A stretch of 64,000 nucleotides of DNA from NCBI GenBank assembly GCA_027186245.1, contig CP114482.1, forward strand, positions 32,445,209-32,509,208, read 5' to 3'. Every line of letters starts with the position of its first letter. The first letter of the stretch is position 1. The position numbers and the translations under genes are program-made. This DNA comes from Coriaria nepalensis (lineage: Eukaryota > Streptophyta > Magnoliopsida > Cucurbitales > Coriariaceae). This document shows, in pieces, positions 45,301 to 54,214 of this stretch. The notes under the pieces were generated by a model. It ran no database searches, was not told the origin of the DNA, and saw only the letters and a program-made list of their open reading frames with translations.

Positions 45301-48300
45301 TCTGCCACACTCCAGCCAGATTGGCTTTTATTATCACTTATTAACATTGAAATCTTGTTATTAATATCTGTCGCATGATACAGGACAATTGAAATTGGAG
45401 CTGATAGATTCAAAATTCCTGATGTTTTATTTAATCCATCCCTTGCCCAGGTTGGTGGCTTGGAAACTTGTAAGAGGGCCTTATTTTTGTGTTATTCTTT
45501 TAGATCTTTGGATATCCAGGGGGTACGTCTTGTTATTTGTCGTGACTTTTTTCCATGCAGTCAATAATATTTAGATTTATATTCTAGGTCATAGAATATT
45601 ACTTTTTTTACTGAGTGGAACAGCTAATCCTTGTCTTGTTCATCTTTTGAAGCATTTGAGATCGTTGACTCTGTTTCTTATTTACTTGTACAAATCAGTG
45701 ATATTCTGAAAGCTAAACTAAACTAATGGGCAATAACTGGGTGCTTCTGTAATATAGGGGATGAAGAAGTCCTGGAGAATACTGTTGGGGCTGTGCTGTA
45801 GAATAGAGTAAATATCTATAAAGAATTTTTGGGATTCGTGCTGGCTTGTGCATGCACTTCTTACTTTATTTTGATGGAATTCCACAACAGCTTTGGTTTC
45901 TTAGCTGACTCTTGCTGCTTATATACTCAGAGTGTTGGATAGATAATGTCTTATTGATTTATCTATTCTAATTTTGAACGAATGTTACTGGCTTTTATTT
46001 CTGTTTACTGATAGAATCTCAGGTGGAAAATCTAACTTAATTTAGATGCAATGATGCTGTGTAAAAATTGTACTCCAATTGAATTTTATGCATTCCAAAT
46101 AGGATAAAATTCCTCATCCCCACTCAAAGCTGCATCAGTCCCCCCTTTATGTCCGTGATGTTGTTGATGACAGAAAAATTCATTACTTGATAGTTCAGTA
46201 TATTGCTTTGATTGTTTAATTTCTGAAGTACAATAACTCTGTTGAAAACTCATCTACAAAGTGTCTGGTATACTAGGAAATTGAAACTAAGTAAATGTAT
46301 CTTGTAGAATTGGAAAACTTATTGAATTAGTTGCCAAACAAGATGTTAGATTTAACAAAACAGCGATTGAGATGTTGCATAAATAGGGAAAAATCTACTT
46401 TGTTTGCTGTTCTTCATGTAATCGAGCTTGTGACATTCATCTAGTTAAGTGAACTCCTTGCTTTGTTAATGGTGTATCTGATATATCATGTATGTATGCA
46501 TAATCCTATGTTGTTGAGAGATCCTTTCGTACTGATTTCTCAGTGTTTGGGAAATCTCATTTTTCTGCTTTCCAACTTCTAAACTGGTCTTGAGATTGTT
46601 GAATGGTCTGTATGTTAAGTTTAGTTCAGAACTCATCAATCTTTGCCTTCTTCCTTTTACTCAATTCTTTGAATCTTTGTCATGTTGCTACCAGACAATT
46701 CCTGGTATTCCAAGTTTAGCTGAAATTGCTCCTTCTGTTCGGGGATTGCCACAAATGGTAAGTATGCTTGTTTTTTCTATACAATTTGATACATATTACC
46801 AACATTAATAACTAAAGGTATTAATTGCCTATCAAGTAATAGTTACATTGACAATATTAACTCCATTCAGAATTCTTTGACAGAATTCTCCTACTTTAGG
46901 TTGGTTATGTCTTCTTTAATCTCTACAGGTCATAGAGAGCATTAACAAGTGTGATGTGGACATTCGAAAAGAGCTCTTTAGTAGTATTCTGGTATAGTTC
47001 ATGGATATTATTTTAAGCATCAATTTATTTTTCTTTTGCCTTCAAGATCATGGTTATCTAGTAGGAGTCCCACAAAATGCCACTTAAAATTTGATAGTAT
47101 CCTGGTATATGGATCAAGCAACTTAAAGATTTATATGAGCCAACTATGTATACAAGGTAAGACTTCGGCAGTTGGATGACTGATGATCATTGCAGTTCTT
47201 AGGGGAACATGTTTGAAGGCTAACTATGTAATACTACTCCCCAAGGCTGTTGCGGTTGTTAAACTCATTGATTAAAAATAATTATTAAACATTGTTTTTA
47301 TTTTTTGTTCTGATCATGAGCTATAAGCTAATCCTTTAGAAATCTGGGCAACCTTAGTTTTGTTTGCATATTAATCCAATCAGACATTGGGTCCAAGTAA
47401 AATGCTAGTTCTATGATGGATCTCCTCTTATTTTCTCTTTCTGCAGCTTGCCGGTGGGACGGCATCAATGCAACAGTTGAAGGAACGGCTGGAGAAAGAC
47501 TTACTAGAGGTATATAATTTCTGATGAAATACCACAGGTGTCTTCAACACCATTCTGCTCTCGTTTTGTTAAAAAAATTTGTCAAGCCGCTTCTTACTTT
47601 TTTGGCCAATCTTAAAGCTGTTCGTTTTGGAACAAAAGATGAGTTAATTTTGTGTTTCTTCTTCCTCATAATCTAATTGGGATTGGTCGAGCTTATAATC
47701 CATATTGTCAGTTAATAATTCCAAACTTAAAATTGATATATACTATAGCATGGTTCCTCTCCAACCTCATTTTATGTATAAGCCTGAGATACACCAAAGA
47801 AGTTGCATACTTGCATCTTAAATTTTCCATACTTGAGATTAGATTCAATAAAAGTAAGATGATATAGCCTGTGAATAGAGGTAGAAATGGTGGGGTTGAT
47901 TTTAACTGGTCGGCAGTAGCCCTTTTGAATTAAAAAGTACTCGGCATTGGTTTATTGGCAGGAATCTCCTCAGGCTGCTAGAGTTAAAGTTTTGGCAAGT
48001 GGGAATGCAACTGAAAGAAGATTCAGGTACGATGCTCCCTCAATCCTCTGTATGTGTGAACTCACCCATTTATCACAGTAGAATGCAGACATGTAATTAG
48101 TTTATTACGATGAAGAATTAGCTTTCATATCTTTAGGTGGCTCCTGATGGCATTTTCTAGCGGGGGTTTCTTTATAAGAAAATAAGTCATTATCATCCAT
48201 TTTCTAGCTGAGGGATTAAGAATTAGAACCCAAAACATCCATTTGCCTAGTTGATATCTGGGACGAAATAACTTTTTCCTGCTATCGTATGCATGATCAT

Positions 48301-48683
48301 CACATTTATAGACGATTATATTTATTAGATTTCTTTCCAAGCATATTCTTTGAGAGATTCCTTGTTTATCAATACTTTAGTGTTTTCCTCATTTAGACTT
48401 GAGTTGCTTGATCGATTTGGTTTAATATTCATGCAGTGTCTGGATAGGAGGGAGTATATTAGCTTCTCTGGGCTCATTCCAGCAAATGTGGTTTTCGAAA
48501 TCTGAGTAAGTCTTTGCTGCATCCCTTGGCTTATAATTGGACTGAAACCATAGAAAATGTTTATGGGAAAGACATAAATTCGAATCTAATGTATTCGTTA
48601 AGTGTTCTTACAATCATTTTGTATGTGTGATGAACAGGTATGAAGAGCACGGCGCATCTTATATTCAAAGGAAATGTCCTTGA
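27353..48683 (+). CDS. ARP4: Actin-related protein 4, complete 20-exon gene
   Basis: Nuclear actin-related protein; in plants a shared subunit of SWI/SNF- and SWR1-type remodellers and NuA4 acetyltransferase (family knowledge). Coding exons: 27353-27365, 27485-27576, 28298-28474, 28594-28667, 29285-29365, 35156-35216, 35338-35387, 36038-36092, 37341-37418, 37510-37563, 43262-43315, 43393-43453, 45118-45169, 45384-45450, 46695-46757, 46929-46991, 47447-47509, 47962-48026, 48437-48505, 48638-48683. They sum to 1338 bases, 445 residues plus stop, with GT-AG sites and consistent phase throughout. Arabidopsis ARP4 is about 441 residues. Landmarks: [20 protein letters not shown] start, [35 protein letters not shown] (exons 7-8, nucleotide-binding fold), [69 protein letters not shown], and the end SYIQRKCP. 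Introns 5 and 10 hold full-length copia elements in antisense, inflating the gene to 21 kb. Confidence 0.95.
29897..30125 (-). repeat. 3' LTR of copia copy A
   Basis: 229 bp, plus-strand TGTAAATTTTAGGG to CTATTCCACA. It contains a perfect 15-bp inverted repeat with a 3-base loop at 30064-30096 (TCAGCAAACAAATCA arm). Confidence 0.95.
30126..30134 (-). other. Polypurine tract of copia copy A
   Basis: Minus strand GAGGGGGAG abuts the 3' LTR, as expected for plus-strand priming. Confidence 0.8.
30133..33644 (-). pseudogene. Pol region of copia copy A (interrupted)
   Basis: Three open blocks. 33644-32697 holds protease ([12 protein letters not shown]), the GAG-pre-integrase HYRLGHPN motif, the C-X2-C zinc site and the first integrase Asp (HSDVWGP). 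32684-31113 holds integrase [10 protein letters not shown] and [10 protein letters not shown], then the RT fingers [11 protein letters not shown] and [12 protein letters not shown]. 31155-30133 holds the RT active-site strand and RNase H ([37 protein letters not shown]). The first two blocks share a frame and are parted by a TAA at 32697-32699. The third is shifted by a one-base deletion. Substitutions at conserved sites include LINDHTR for LIDDHTR and YVED for YVDD, so the copy is dead. Confidence 0.9.
33523..34611 (-). pseudogene. Gag of copia copy A (one nonsense codon)
   Basis: Starts [13 protein letters not shown] at 34611. It is the same protein as copy B gag, except for a TGG-to-TAG change at 34344-34342 that stops it after 89 residues. 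The remainder (from 34341) stays open to 33523. It keeps the zinc knuckle [15 protein letters not shown] and the basic tail. Confidence 0.9.
34646..34658 (-). other. Primer binding site of copia copy A
   Basis: Minus strand TGGTATCAGAGCC directly follows the 5' LTR. This is the initiator Met tRNA type. Confidence 0.9.
34659..34887 (-). repeat. 5' LTR of copia copy A
   Basis: 229 bp, nearly identical to 29897-30125. The hairpin is at 34826-34858. It drives transcription antisense to ARP4 if active (inference). Confidence 0.95.
35637..35712. repeat. (TC)n and (TA)n microsatellite in ARP4 intron 7
   Basis: CT-dinucleotide run at 35640-35663 followed by an alternating TA tract and several ATATAT blocks. 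Confidence 0.85.
37781..38010 (-). repeat. 3' LTR of copia copy B
   Basis: 230 bp, TGTGAATTTTAGGG to CTATTCCACA. Hairpin at 37949-37981 with loop CAA instead of CAT. Confidence 0.95.
38011..38019 (-). other. Polypurine tract of copia copy B
   Basis: Minus strand GAGGGGGAG next to the 3' LTR, identical to copy A. Confidence 0.8.
38018..41575 (-). CDS. Copia pol polyprotein of copy B (protease, integrase, RT, RNase H)
   Basis: Open over 1185 codons. In order it has protease with [11 protein letters not shown] (catalytic Asp near residue 59) and the GAG-pre-integrase motif [12 protein letters not shown] with CEICQLSKH. The integrase core follows with Asp in HSDVWGP, Asp in [10 protein letters not shown] and Glu in [11 protein letters not shown] variable Asn/Gln/Ser-rich linker precedes RT, with [32 protein letters not shown] and the active site YVDDIILTG near residue 870. 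RNase H has [28 protein letters not shown] and [12 protein letters not shown], and the end is [16 protein letters not shown]. The frame opens with GTG, not ATG, and the first ~35 codons overlap gag out of frame. Translation must therefore depend on a frame change from gag, or the element is defective. Confidence 0.9.
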   Translation of the reverse strand: MNLMCSAGNNLINLRNCSISHHHLRNQPQLLEPGSIAQKGNFATALNTMKKTDNSWIVDSGASDHMTGDKGLFSTFTHSYENLTVRIADGSLSKVAGLGSITISKDLTLHSVLLVPNLDCNLLSISKLTRDINCVTKFFPYSCEFQDLDSGKTIGNAKMYSGLYLLKVSDPQVDGFKSECLVSRSQNSSISQHPKDSLVMLWHYRLGHPNFVYLQKLFPSLFYNKRPTDFQCEICQLSKHTRNSFPNQPYKKSQPFSMIHSDVWGPSRVKSNTGARWFITLIDDHTRLTWVFLMKEKSNVGQIFKYFNLMVKTQFQAKIQVFRTDNAKEYFTSSLSTYLLEQGIVHQSSCVDTPQQNGIAERKNRHLLNVARSLMFASYVPKHHWGDAILTSAYLINRMPSRILQFHTPCQTILKTYPHTHLITSIPFKVFGCSVFVHDHNPTKSKLDPRAIKCIFLGYSSNQKGYKCYSPNTQKYYNSMDVTFFEQKPFYPKLDIQGENSVQHEYQLWDSTTIEQTFFPSPPNNDNFLQDLIPNLHPQNTHLTKQNSLPALDTTSPQNTDLQNPLPSLDTSQQNTDLITYSRRKRKMETEPLVHHEQIHESDPDLRPNEDLQGNPNSESSSSELKNDDINWPIALRKGVRSCTKHSICNFVSYQGLSPNFRALVANIDRIQIPNNIQEALKTPKWKAAVCDEIQALEKNETWEVTTLPSGKRPMECKWIFTVKYRDNGSVDRFKARLVAKGFTQSYGIDYEETFAPVAKLNIVRVLLSLATNLDWPLYQLDVKNAFLNGDLIEEVYMDIPPGFENSDTINKVCKLKRSLYGLKQSPRAWFDRFTKVVKRYGYTQCQSDHTLFVKFSAIGKVAILIVYVDDIILTGDYEEELINVKEFLASEFEIKDLGNLKYFLGMEIARSKRGISVSQRKYVLDLLKETGMLGCKPADTPMDSTLKLGLKEDDVPVDKARYQRLVGKLIYLSHTRPDIGFAVSKVSQFMNCPNEEHMEAVYRILRYLKMTPGDGLFFQKAEVRDIEVYSDADWAGSIKDRRSTSGYCTYVWGNLVTWRSKKKSVVSQSSAEAEFRAMAHGICEGMWLRRILQELKFSVDEPMKMLCDNQSAISIAKNPVHHDRTKHVEIDRHFIKEKVDEGIVKLMYMPTNLQIADVLTKALPRIKFEDLKFKLGMINIYNQA
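41454..42542 (-). CDS. Copia gag of copy B
   Basis: 362 residues from ATG at 42542. The N-terminal retrotransposon-gag domain reads [32 protein letters not shown], then [19 protein letters not shown] and a helical [20 protein letters not shown] stretch. The zinc knuckle [14 protein letters not shown] (CX2CX4HX4C) lies near residue 285. It ends in a Ser/Thr/Gln-rich tail and stops after HSSKR. It forms the virus-like particle and binds element RNA (family knowledge). The stop lies about 122 bases inside the overlapping pol frame. Confidence 0.92.
   Translation of the reverse strand: MTKYGMATGKLGSPSVSNLENTSNHEIMVGGNHGNSENNQVIITGHKLNENNYVQWSHSVMMYICGKGKDEYLSGEVTKPKKDDPRFRAWKAENSMVMSWLINSMTIDVGENFLLYETATEIWEAVKETYSNNENTSELFEIESNLHDLRQGELTITQYYNALTCYWQQLDLCEIHQWKCTEDIQLYKQIVQRKRLYKFLIGLNQNLDEVRGRIQGYKPPPGVKEAFSEVRKEESRKRVMLKSHLATQNMEVSALVVRDSQYQSSENRQKKERPWCEHCRKPGHVKGTCWKIHGKPADWKPSRQPYKEGRGNLSLLEEPTTTGESNVFSREQLDQLKKLLNQSPSSSQPTSTIGTGVHSSKR
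42577..42589 (-). other. Primer binding site of copia copy B
   Basis: Minus strand TGGTATCAGAGCC directly after the 5' LTR, initiator Met tRNA type. Confidence 0.9.
42590..42819 (-). repeat. 5' LTR of copia copy B
   Basis: 230 bp. It ends CTATTCTACA where the partner LTR ends CTATTCCACA. Hairpin at 42758-42790. Confidence 0.95.
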
Positions 48684-50330
48684 TGCTCTCTCTTTTCTAG
48701 ATTGCTAATACGAAGGTTTGTTTTCTGCACTTGTGTTATTAAATGACGCAGATAAATCCTTTCTGATATATATATGCGAATTCTGATCCACATTGAACCT
48801 TTTAATATTCTTCTCAGGAAGCAACTCCTCGGCGATGTGCTTTCTCACACTGACTATTTTAGTGGCTCGTCAGTTATCCGTAGTCTACTAACACCTCAAA
48901 GGGATGACAAGTCATTAGCTTGATAATTGTTTCCTATTATATAACTTATGCTGTCTCAAAAAGTCTGCATTTGTACCCTTACGTCTAATTTAGGATGGAA
49001 CGAAATTTCCATGAAAATATTGCGGCAGACTGGTTTTGTTATTCTGGTATATACGATATTTAAATGCTCTATCATCTTGAGGGTTCTTTTCTTTCTCTCT
49101 TTTTTTCCATATTTTTTTTTATTATTTAAAAAAAAAATTAATTTTTTAATTTTATTTTCCTGTAATTTTCAGTTGACTAAGATTAGTTAGGATATAGCTA
49201 TCTGCATGGGACAAAATTAGTGCCAATAGAGAAATAAAAAAATAGTTAAGTTATATACCTTTGAGCTAAAAACCCTTCTCCCAGAAGTTTGGAGCATCAA
49301 GAGAGAGGATACAAGACCCTATGTAACCGAGAATCACCAAAAGTTCAGTATACTTGTATGAAGTCAAATTATCTATTACGCAGATAATTAATAAAGTTAC
49401 AAAGAAATCGCACAGTTATTTATTTATTTTTACTCATTAATTTTCGTTATTAATATTTTTTTCTGCAACAAAAATATATTTTTTCATCTCTCATCTTTAC
49501 CCCGAAACTCACAACTAGTATGCATTTACCGCATCGCCGCCCCTAATACCCGGGCCCACATCAACGACCCCCAACACGGTCAAGCTCGAAACACGGTCTC
49601 CATGGATCTGGGTTTGAGCTGGTTCGAGCACGAACCCAAAAGCCATGGATTTGGGTTCAAGCTCAAACCCAAATCCATGGGAATCTGGATTCGAGCTCAT
49701 CTGGTTCAAGCTCGATCCCACCAGGTTTGAACGATAATTTGAAACTCATTTTCTTGAACTCTAGTTTCAGACATTTTCACATTCTGATCTCATTTATGTC
49801 TAAACTCAGTTTCATAAACTGATTTAGCCGACTCTTTTATTTATTTATCTAATTCATTTTGTGGGTAAATTTCTTCCATGGATGAGCTTACATATTCATT
49901 GGAACGTGTCAAAAGATTAATTGAGTAGAATTTTAGTCGGTCACAAGAAAAGATCAAATTAAAATTTGTGAAGGATTTTTTATGTTGATTAATTAATTAC
50001 TAACTGAAATTTATCATTTTTGCTCGGTCAAAAAGGTCTGCTCGATTGAAGCATTAGAAGACTCTTCTGGGTTTATGTGTCGTACGGTATTCAGATTGCT
50101 GTTTTTTTTTTTTTTTTTTCCTTTTTAAATGGATTTTGGGTTTGGGTTCCCATTTTCTGAGTTTCTGTTTGGTCTTCTTCATATCCATTCAGAGAAAAGA
50201 AAAAAAAAAGGCTCGGTTTTTGATGAACAACAAACACATGTTGACGTTTGCCCGTTAATAAGGTTTCAATGGTTTAATGAAATCGATATTCGAAGACAAA
50301 GAAGTTGTAAATAACGAGCAGTATAATGTA
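48684..50330. other. ARP4 3' region and intergenic sequence
   Basis: Probably ARP4 3' untranslated sequence at first (no single polyadenylation signal stands out), then AT-rich DNA. A GC-richer palindromic patch lies at 49540-49730. A poly-T run lies at 50103-50120. No further gene is recognised. Confidence 0.35.
49643..49680. repeat. Inverted repeat, 15-bp perfect arms
   Basis: CCATGGATTTGGGTT, an 8-base spacer, then AACCCAAATCCATGG. Related direct and inverted copies of the GGATTTGGGTT/GAGCTGGTTCGAGC text flank it (49600-49730). Confidence 0.85.
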
Positions 50331-50339
50331 TCTACAAAA

Positions 50340-50645
50340 TGTGAGGTTTCTCTTGCCCTAGGAAGATTGATGACCTTCAGTGACCTCTTCAACCGTGCTC
50401 CGAGAAGTTGCTTTTGGATTGGCGTCCTCAAATACAAGCCTATCTCTTAGTTTTTTTAACTCATCGGACTCAAAGAACTCTCTTCTCCTTAAGTCTTTTT
50501 ACGTTTCCTATTTCTTTCATAAGGTCGTCATTCTTGGTGGTCATTGACTCTAAGGCTTCAACGGGTGCATCCTTCTCCACTTGCATGATACCAAGTCTCA
50601 CGTCCCCCAGCTGTAGAGACTTCTTGTCAGCAAAGTGACTATCCT
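50340..50645 (-). pseudogene. Orphan coding fragment with charged helical sequence
   Basis: Minus-strand translation reads ADKKSLQLGDVRLGIMQVEK, then APVEALESMTTKNDDLMKEI and, after a one-base frame change, a continuation rich in Glu, Leu and Arg. The heptad-like pattern suggests a coiled-coil segment of a transposon-associated or host protein. No family could be named. It is broken by the frameshift and lacks a start and an end. Confidence 0.35.
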
Positions 50646-50729
50646 TAATTTGAAGATTGAATTTTTTGAGTGATCAAAGTGTTTTAAGTGATTTAAGTGT
50701 TTTTGAGTGATCAAAGTGTCCTAAGTGAT

Positions 50730-52438
50730 CACCTCCTCGATCTAATCATAGTGTTTTAAGCAATTTTCCTAATTGCTTTTTAGCTTCTGCTTGGAATTCC
50801 TTGAACTTTTTCAAAGTTTTATATTTCCTTTGTACTAGGTATATAAATCCGTATCTAGAATAATCATCAATAAGTGTGATGAAATATTCATAACCACCTC
50901 TTATTTATATAATTGTTGGACCGCAGACATCGCTATGTACTAACTCAAGTGGTTCTTTGGCTCCTTGGCCTTTTGTAAAGAAAGGTCTCTTAGTCATCTT
51001 TGCTTTTAGACAGGATTCACAAACAAGAAGAGTGCTAACAGTTAGCTCTCTTAAATGACCATCCTTTAGAAACATGTTTATCTGATCAATATTGATATGT
51101 CATAACCTAAGATGCCAAAGATACGTATCATCACTTTGAGAAACTTTTTGTCGTTTGTTTGAGTTATGATTTGCTACTTTAAATAATTACAATTATTTAA
51201 CGATTTTTCATTTGGTCTAAACAGATAGAGTCCGTTAGTTTGTTTTACATGACAAATATCAAAACCTTTCTTAGAAATAATAATCTCATTATTACTTAAA
51301 CAAATATCAAAATTTTGTTAATGAAAGATAATTTAGGAATAAAGTAAACATTATTCAAAATAAGATAATTATTGCTAAAAACTAAACGAACTTCTCCCAC
51401 TGCTTTAGCTGAAACGATCGCACCACTACCAACTCTCATCATCACATTACCAACAACAAGCTCCCTTTAAAAACTAAGCATCTGTAAAAAAGAATAAACA
51501 TGATTAGTGGATCCCGAATCTACTATTCAAGATAACAAATCATACTAAATAAGCTTCTAAAACAAGTAAACCAAATTTACCTTTCTTTTTCTCCTTTAGC
51601 CCGGAGAGATACTTATTATAATTTCTCTTTTAATGGTCATCAACTTCGCAGTGGAAACACTTTCCCTTGTGTTCCTTTTTCTTAGAATTATCGTTCTTCT
51701 TGTTCTCCTTGCTTTTAAGTGACTTTTTAGCTTTATTTCCCTTATTGTCCTTACCACTGGTGTACCTTCTCTTATTATTATTAACATAAGAGGAAAATGG
51801 CTTTTGTTCAACAACATTTGCTTCACCGTCTTTGGACCTGACCTTATTAAGAGTCTCAAAAGTCTGCAACTCAACAATTGAGGCATGTTATACTGCAATT
51901 TCTTTATAACATAGTTGGTAATGAATGCAGCAAAAGTCGGTGAGAGTGGCTCAGGTATCATGCTAACTTGAGTGTGCTCCTTAATGGTAGCCTCATATAT
52001 ATCCGCCTCATACATCGTGTTGATCATGTTTAAAACATAATCTTTGAAAGAAACTCATTTCTTCATTTTGGCGTTCATATAGGTTCTTGTAACCTCATGA
52101 TGACTTTGGTCGGATTGCTGCCCAAACAAAGCCTAGAGAGAGTCCAATATCTTATATGCAATCTCCATATTTTTATGTTTCTTCCTAAGAACATCACTAA
52201 TGCTCATCAACATGTAGCATTTTACCTTGTTATTATATTGGATCCAATTGTTATCCTTTTCCCGTACATTATGGGCAACATTAACAGCGGGATCTTTAGG
52301 ACATTCCTCGATCAAGACAAACTTATGGCTTTCACAAATTAATATCATGTTTAAGTTTGATTTCCATCTCATAAAAGTATCACCGGTTAATTTGTACTCA
52401 TTGAGTAAAGTGGTAACGAGATTATTGATTGAAGACAT
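50730..52438 (-). pseudogene. Second family-1 copia copy: gag and integrase relics
   Basis: 52438-52133 is the N-terminal gag (UBN2-like) domain: NEYKLTGDTFMRWKSNLNMI, CESHKFVLIEECP, VKCYMLMSISDVL. 52027-51596 continues with gag C-terminal parts: QTFETLNKVRSKDGEANVVE and a Lys-rich linker. The zinc-knuckle remnant KGKCFHCEVDDH has lost its last Cys. 51200-50730 parallels 10680-10200 of the nested element (protease to integrase). RT and RNase H are missing, so the copy is truncated at its 3' end. Confidence 0.75.
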
Positions 52439-53861
52439 GATGATTGCTGAAATTAAATAAAATATACATTATTAATTATAAGACCTTAGGATCAGTTATA
52501 TTAATTTCAAATTAACTTTAAGACATTCTCAAACTTACAAGTCAATTAACAACTTAAAACTTAATTATGCTTTATGAGTGTAACCCATTATTTAGGAATC
52601 CATGACTTAACTCGAAAGTTTCCGCCTTGGAGTTGGTCAAGTTCGAAATACATCACTTTTTTGTATCTTCTTAAGAAGCTAACTTTGGTATTGATATGGT
52701 CCAAAATCTTACTTAGGGGGACGAAAACAAAGACGTCTCGAGGCCCTTTCTATATCTCACGGTGCTATACTAATAATAGAGACCATAAGTTATATTGTCA
52801 TATAAACCTTCTCCCACTCACTATGTATGTTTTCATAAAACATCATACGTTTTCAAATTAAAACTAATTAATTAATTCTAAATTAATTACTAGTTAACCA
52901 ATAAATATAATCATATTAATTGTAAATACCAATCCTATTGGACGTAGGTTCAATTAAACTCTTTTAATCCATATCTTAATATGATCCTAATCTTATTAGG
53001 TGAATCTAATTTATAACTAATAGACTTAGTATATTCATAAAATTTTAGTATACCTCTTTTTAGCTAAATTAGTAATTAAAGTCCTAATGTAAATGTTTTG
53101 ACTCTATAAGGTGTGATTTCTAAGTTTAACTCTTTAAAAATTAATCCATTTATGTAATTACTTTAACTAAATAAATCATATAAAAAACTAGGACAATCCT
53201 AATTAATCATGTTTCTACTCATGAGATGCATGATTTAAAATAAAATTGTGTGAGTATTCATATATGGTATGTAATCGACTAATGCATGAATATATTATTA
53301 ATCAAATCAATCAACACAAATAAATAGATGTAATGGACTGGGTAATTTTGGATATTTCTAAAATTTACAATCTTTGCAAAAAATATAAATAAATAAGGAA
53401 ATAAAAATAACATAAGGGTTTCAAGTGTTATATTATTCTATAAGCTTGCTCCATCTTGAATCTAGACCCAACCAATAATATTCTAAAACAAAACCAATCC
53501 CTAAATTCCTAGAAAAACAACTTTTTTACAATTTTATATTTACTTTAATAATTTCCAATTAGGCCTAAACTCTTTTTGTGCCTATGTGACTTATTTAGGT
53601 CAAACCTTACAAGTTTTTTGGTTTTAAAAAAAAACTAAAATAAAGTTAACGGGCTTAAAATACATTATTTTTAGGACTCAAAATAAATGGGTCGAACCCA
53701 CTTATTAGGTAGGTCATAGGTCGAACCTGTAACCCAACCCGTTTTAGCATCACGGGCCGAAGCCCGTGAAACTCCTATTAGCTATAGGCGGCAGTGGTTT
53801 CAGACAACTGTCATTGCTTGCTGTGGCGCATGCTGGTCGGAGCCAGTGGCTAGGACCTTAT
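52439..53861 (-). other. Leader of second family-1 copia copy
   Basis: Non-coding and AT-rich. It aligns with 11820-12560 (GAGATGCATGATTTAAAATAAAATTGTG, in part; GTAATGGACTGGGTAATTTTGGAT-type blocks) and ends in a shortened GC-rich patch at 53690-53865. A deletion then joins it to the last part of an LTR. Confidence 0.6.
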
Positions 53862-54214
53862 CGGGTTCTGTCTTATATAATCCAATTATATAAAGTATCT
53901 CTACTAAGATGTTTATCTACATCAGTGATCTGAATCTAGATCTCTTGCATTCACAATGCTAGCTGACCGTACTTGCAACTATCAATTAAAGATCTAATAC
54001 TTTAATATGTTGCAGATAATTTAATTCATTATCTATATAATCTTAATCCTCTTGTACCAATACACGATTATAGTCACATAAATGAATTTGGAATTTTCTG
54101 ATATTTATACACATTATTCAATAATAATACATTTACAACAATCATATAGAAAAATATCATTTTTATTAGTTTCATAAAATAATACTCATCACATACTTTC
54201 AGGGCACCATGCAG
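53862..54214 (-). repeat. Truncated family-1 LTR end
   Basis: Matches the final ~350 bp of the 5817-7581 LTR (TATATAATCCAATTATATAAAG, GATATTTATACACATTATTC, AGGGCACCATGC). The rest of the LTR and the primer site are deleted. Confidence 0.7.

Noticed and set aside
49515..49721. 68-codon minus-strand frame with repeated PDSHGFGFELEP-type text
   Set aside because: Explained by the palindromic repeat patch; no start context or family supports a gene.
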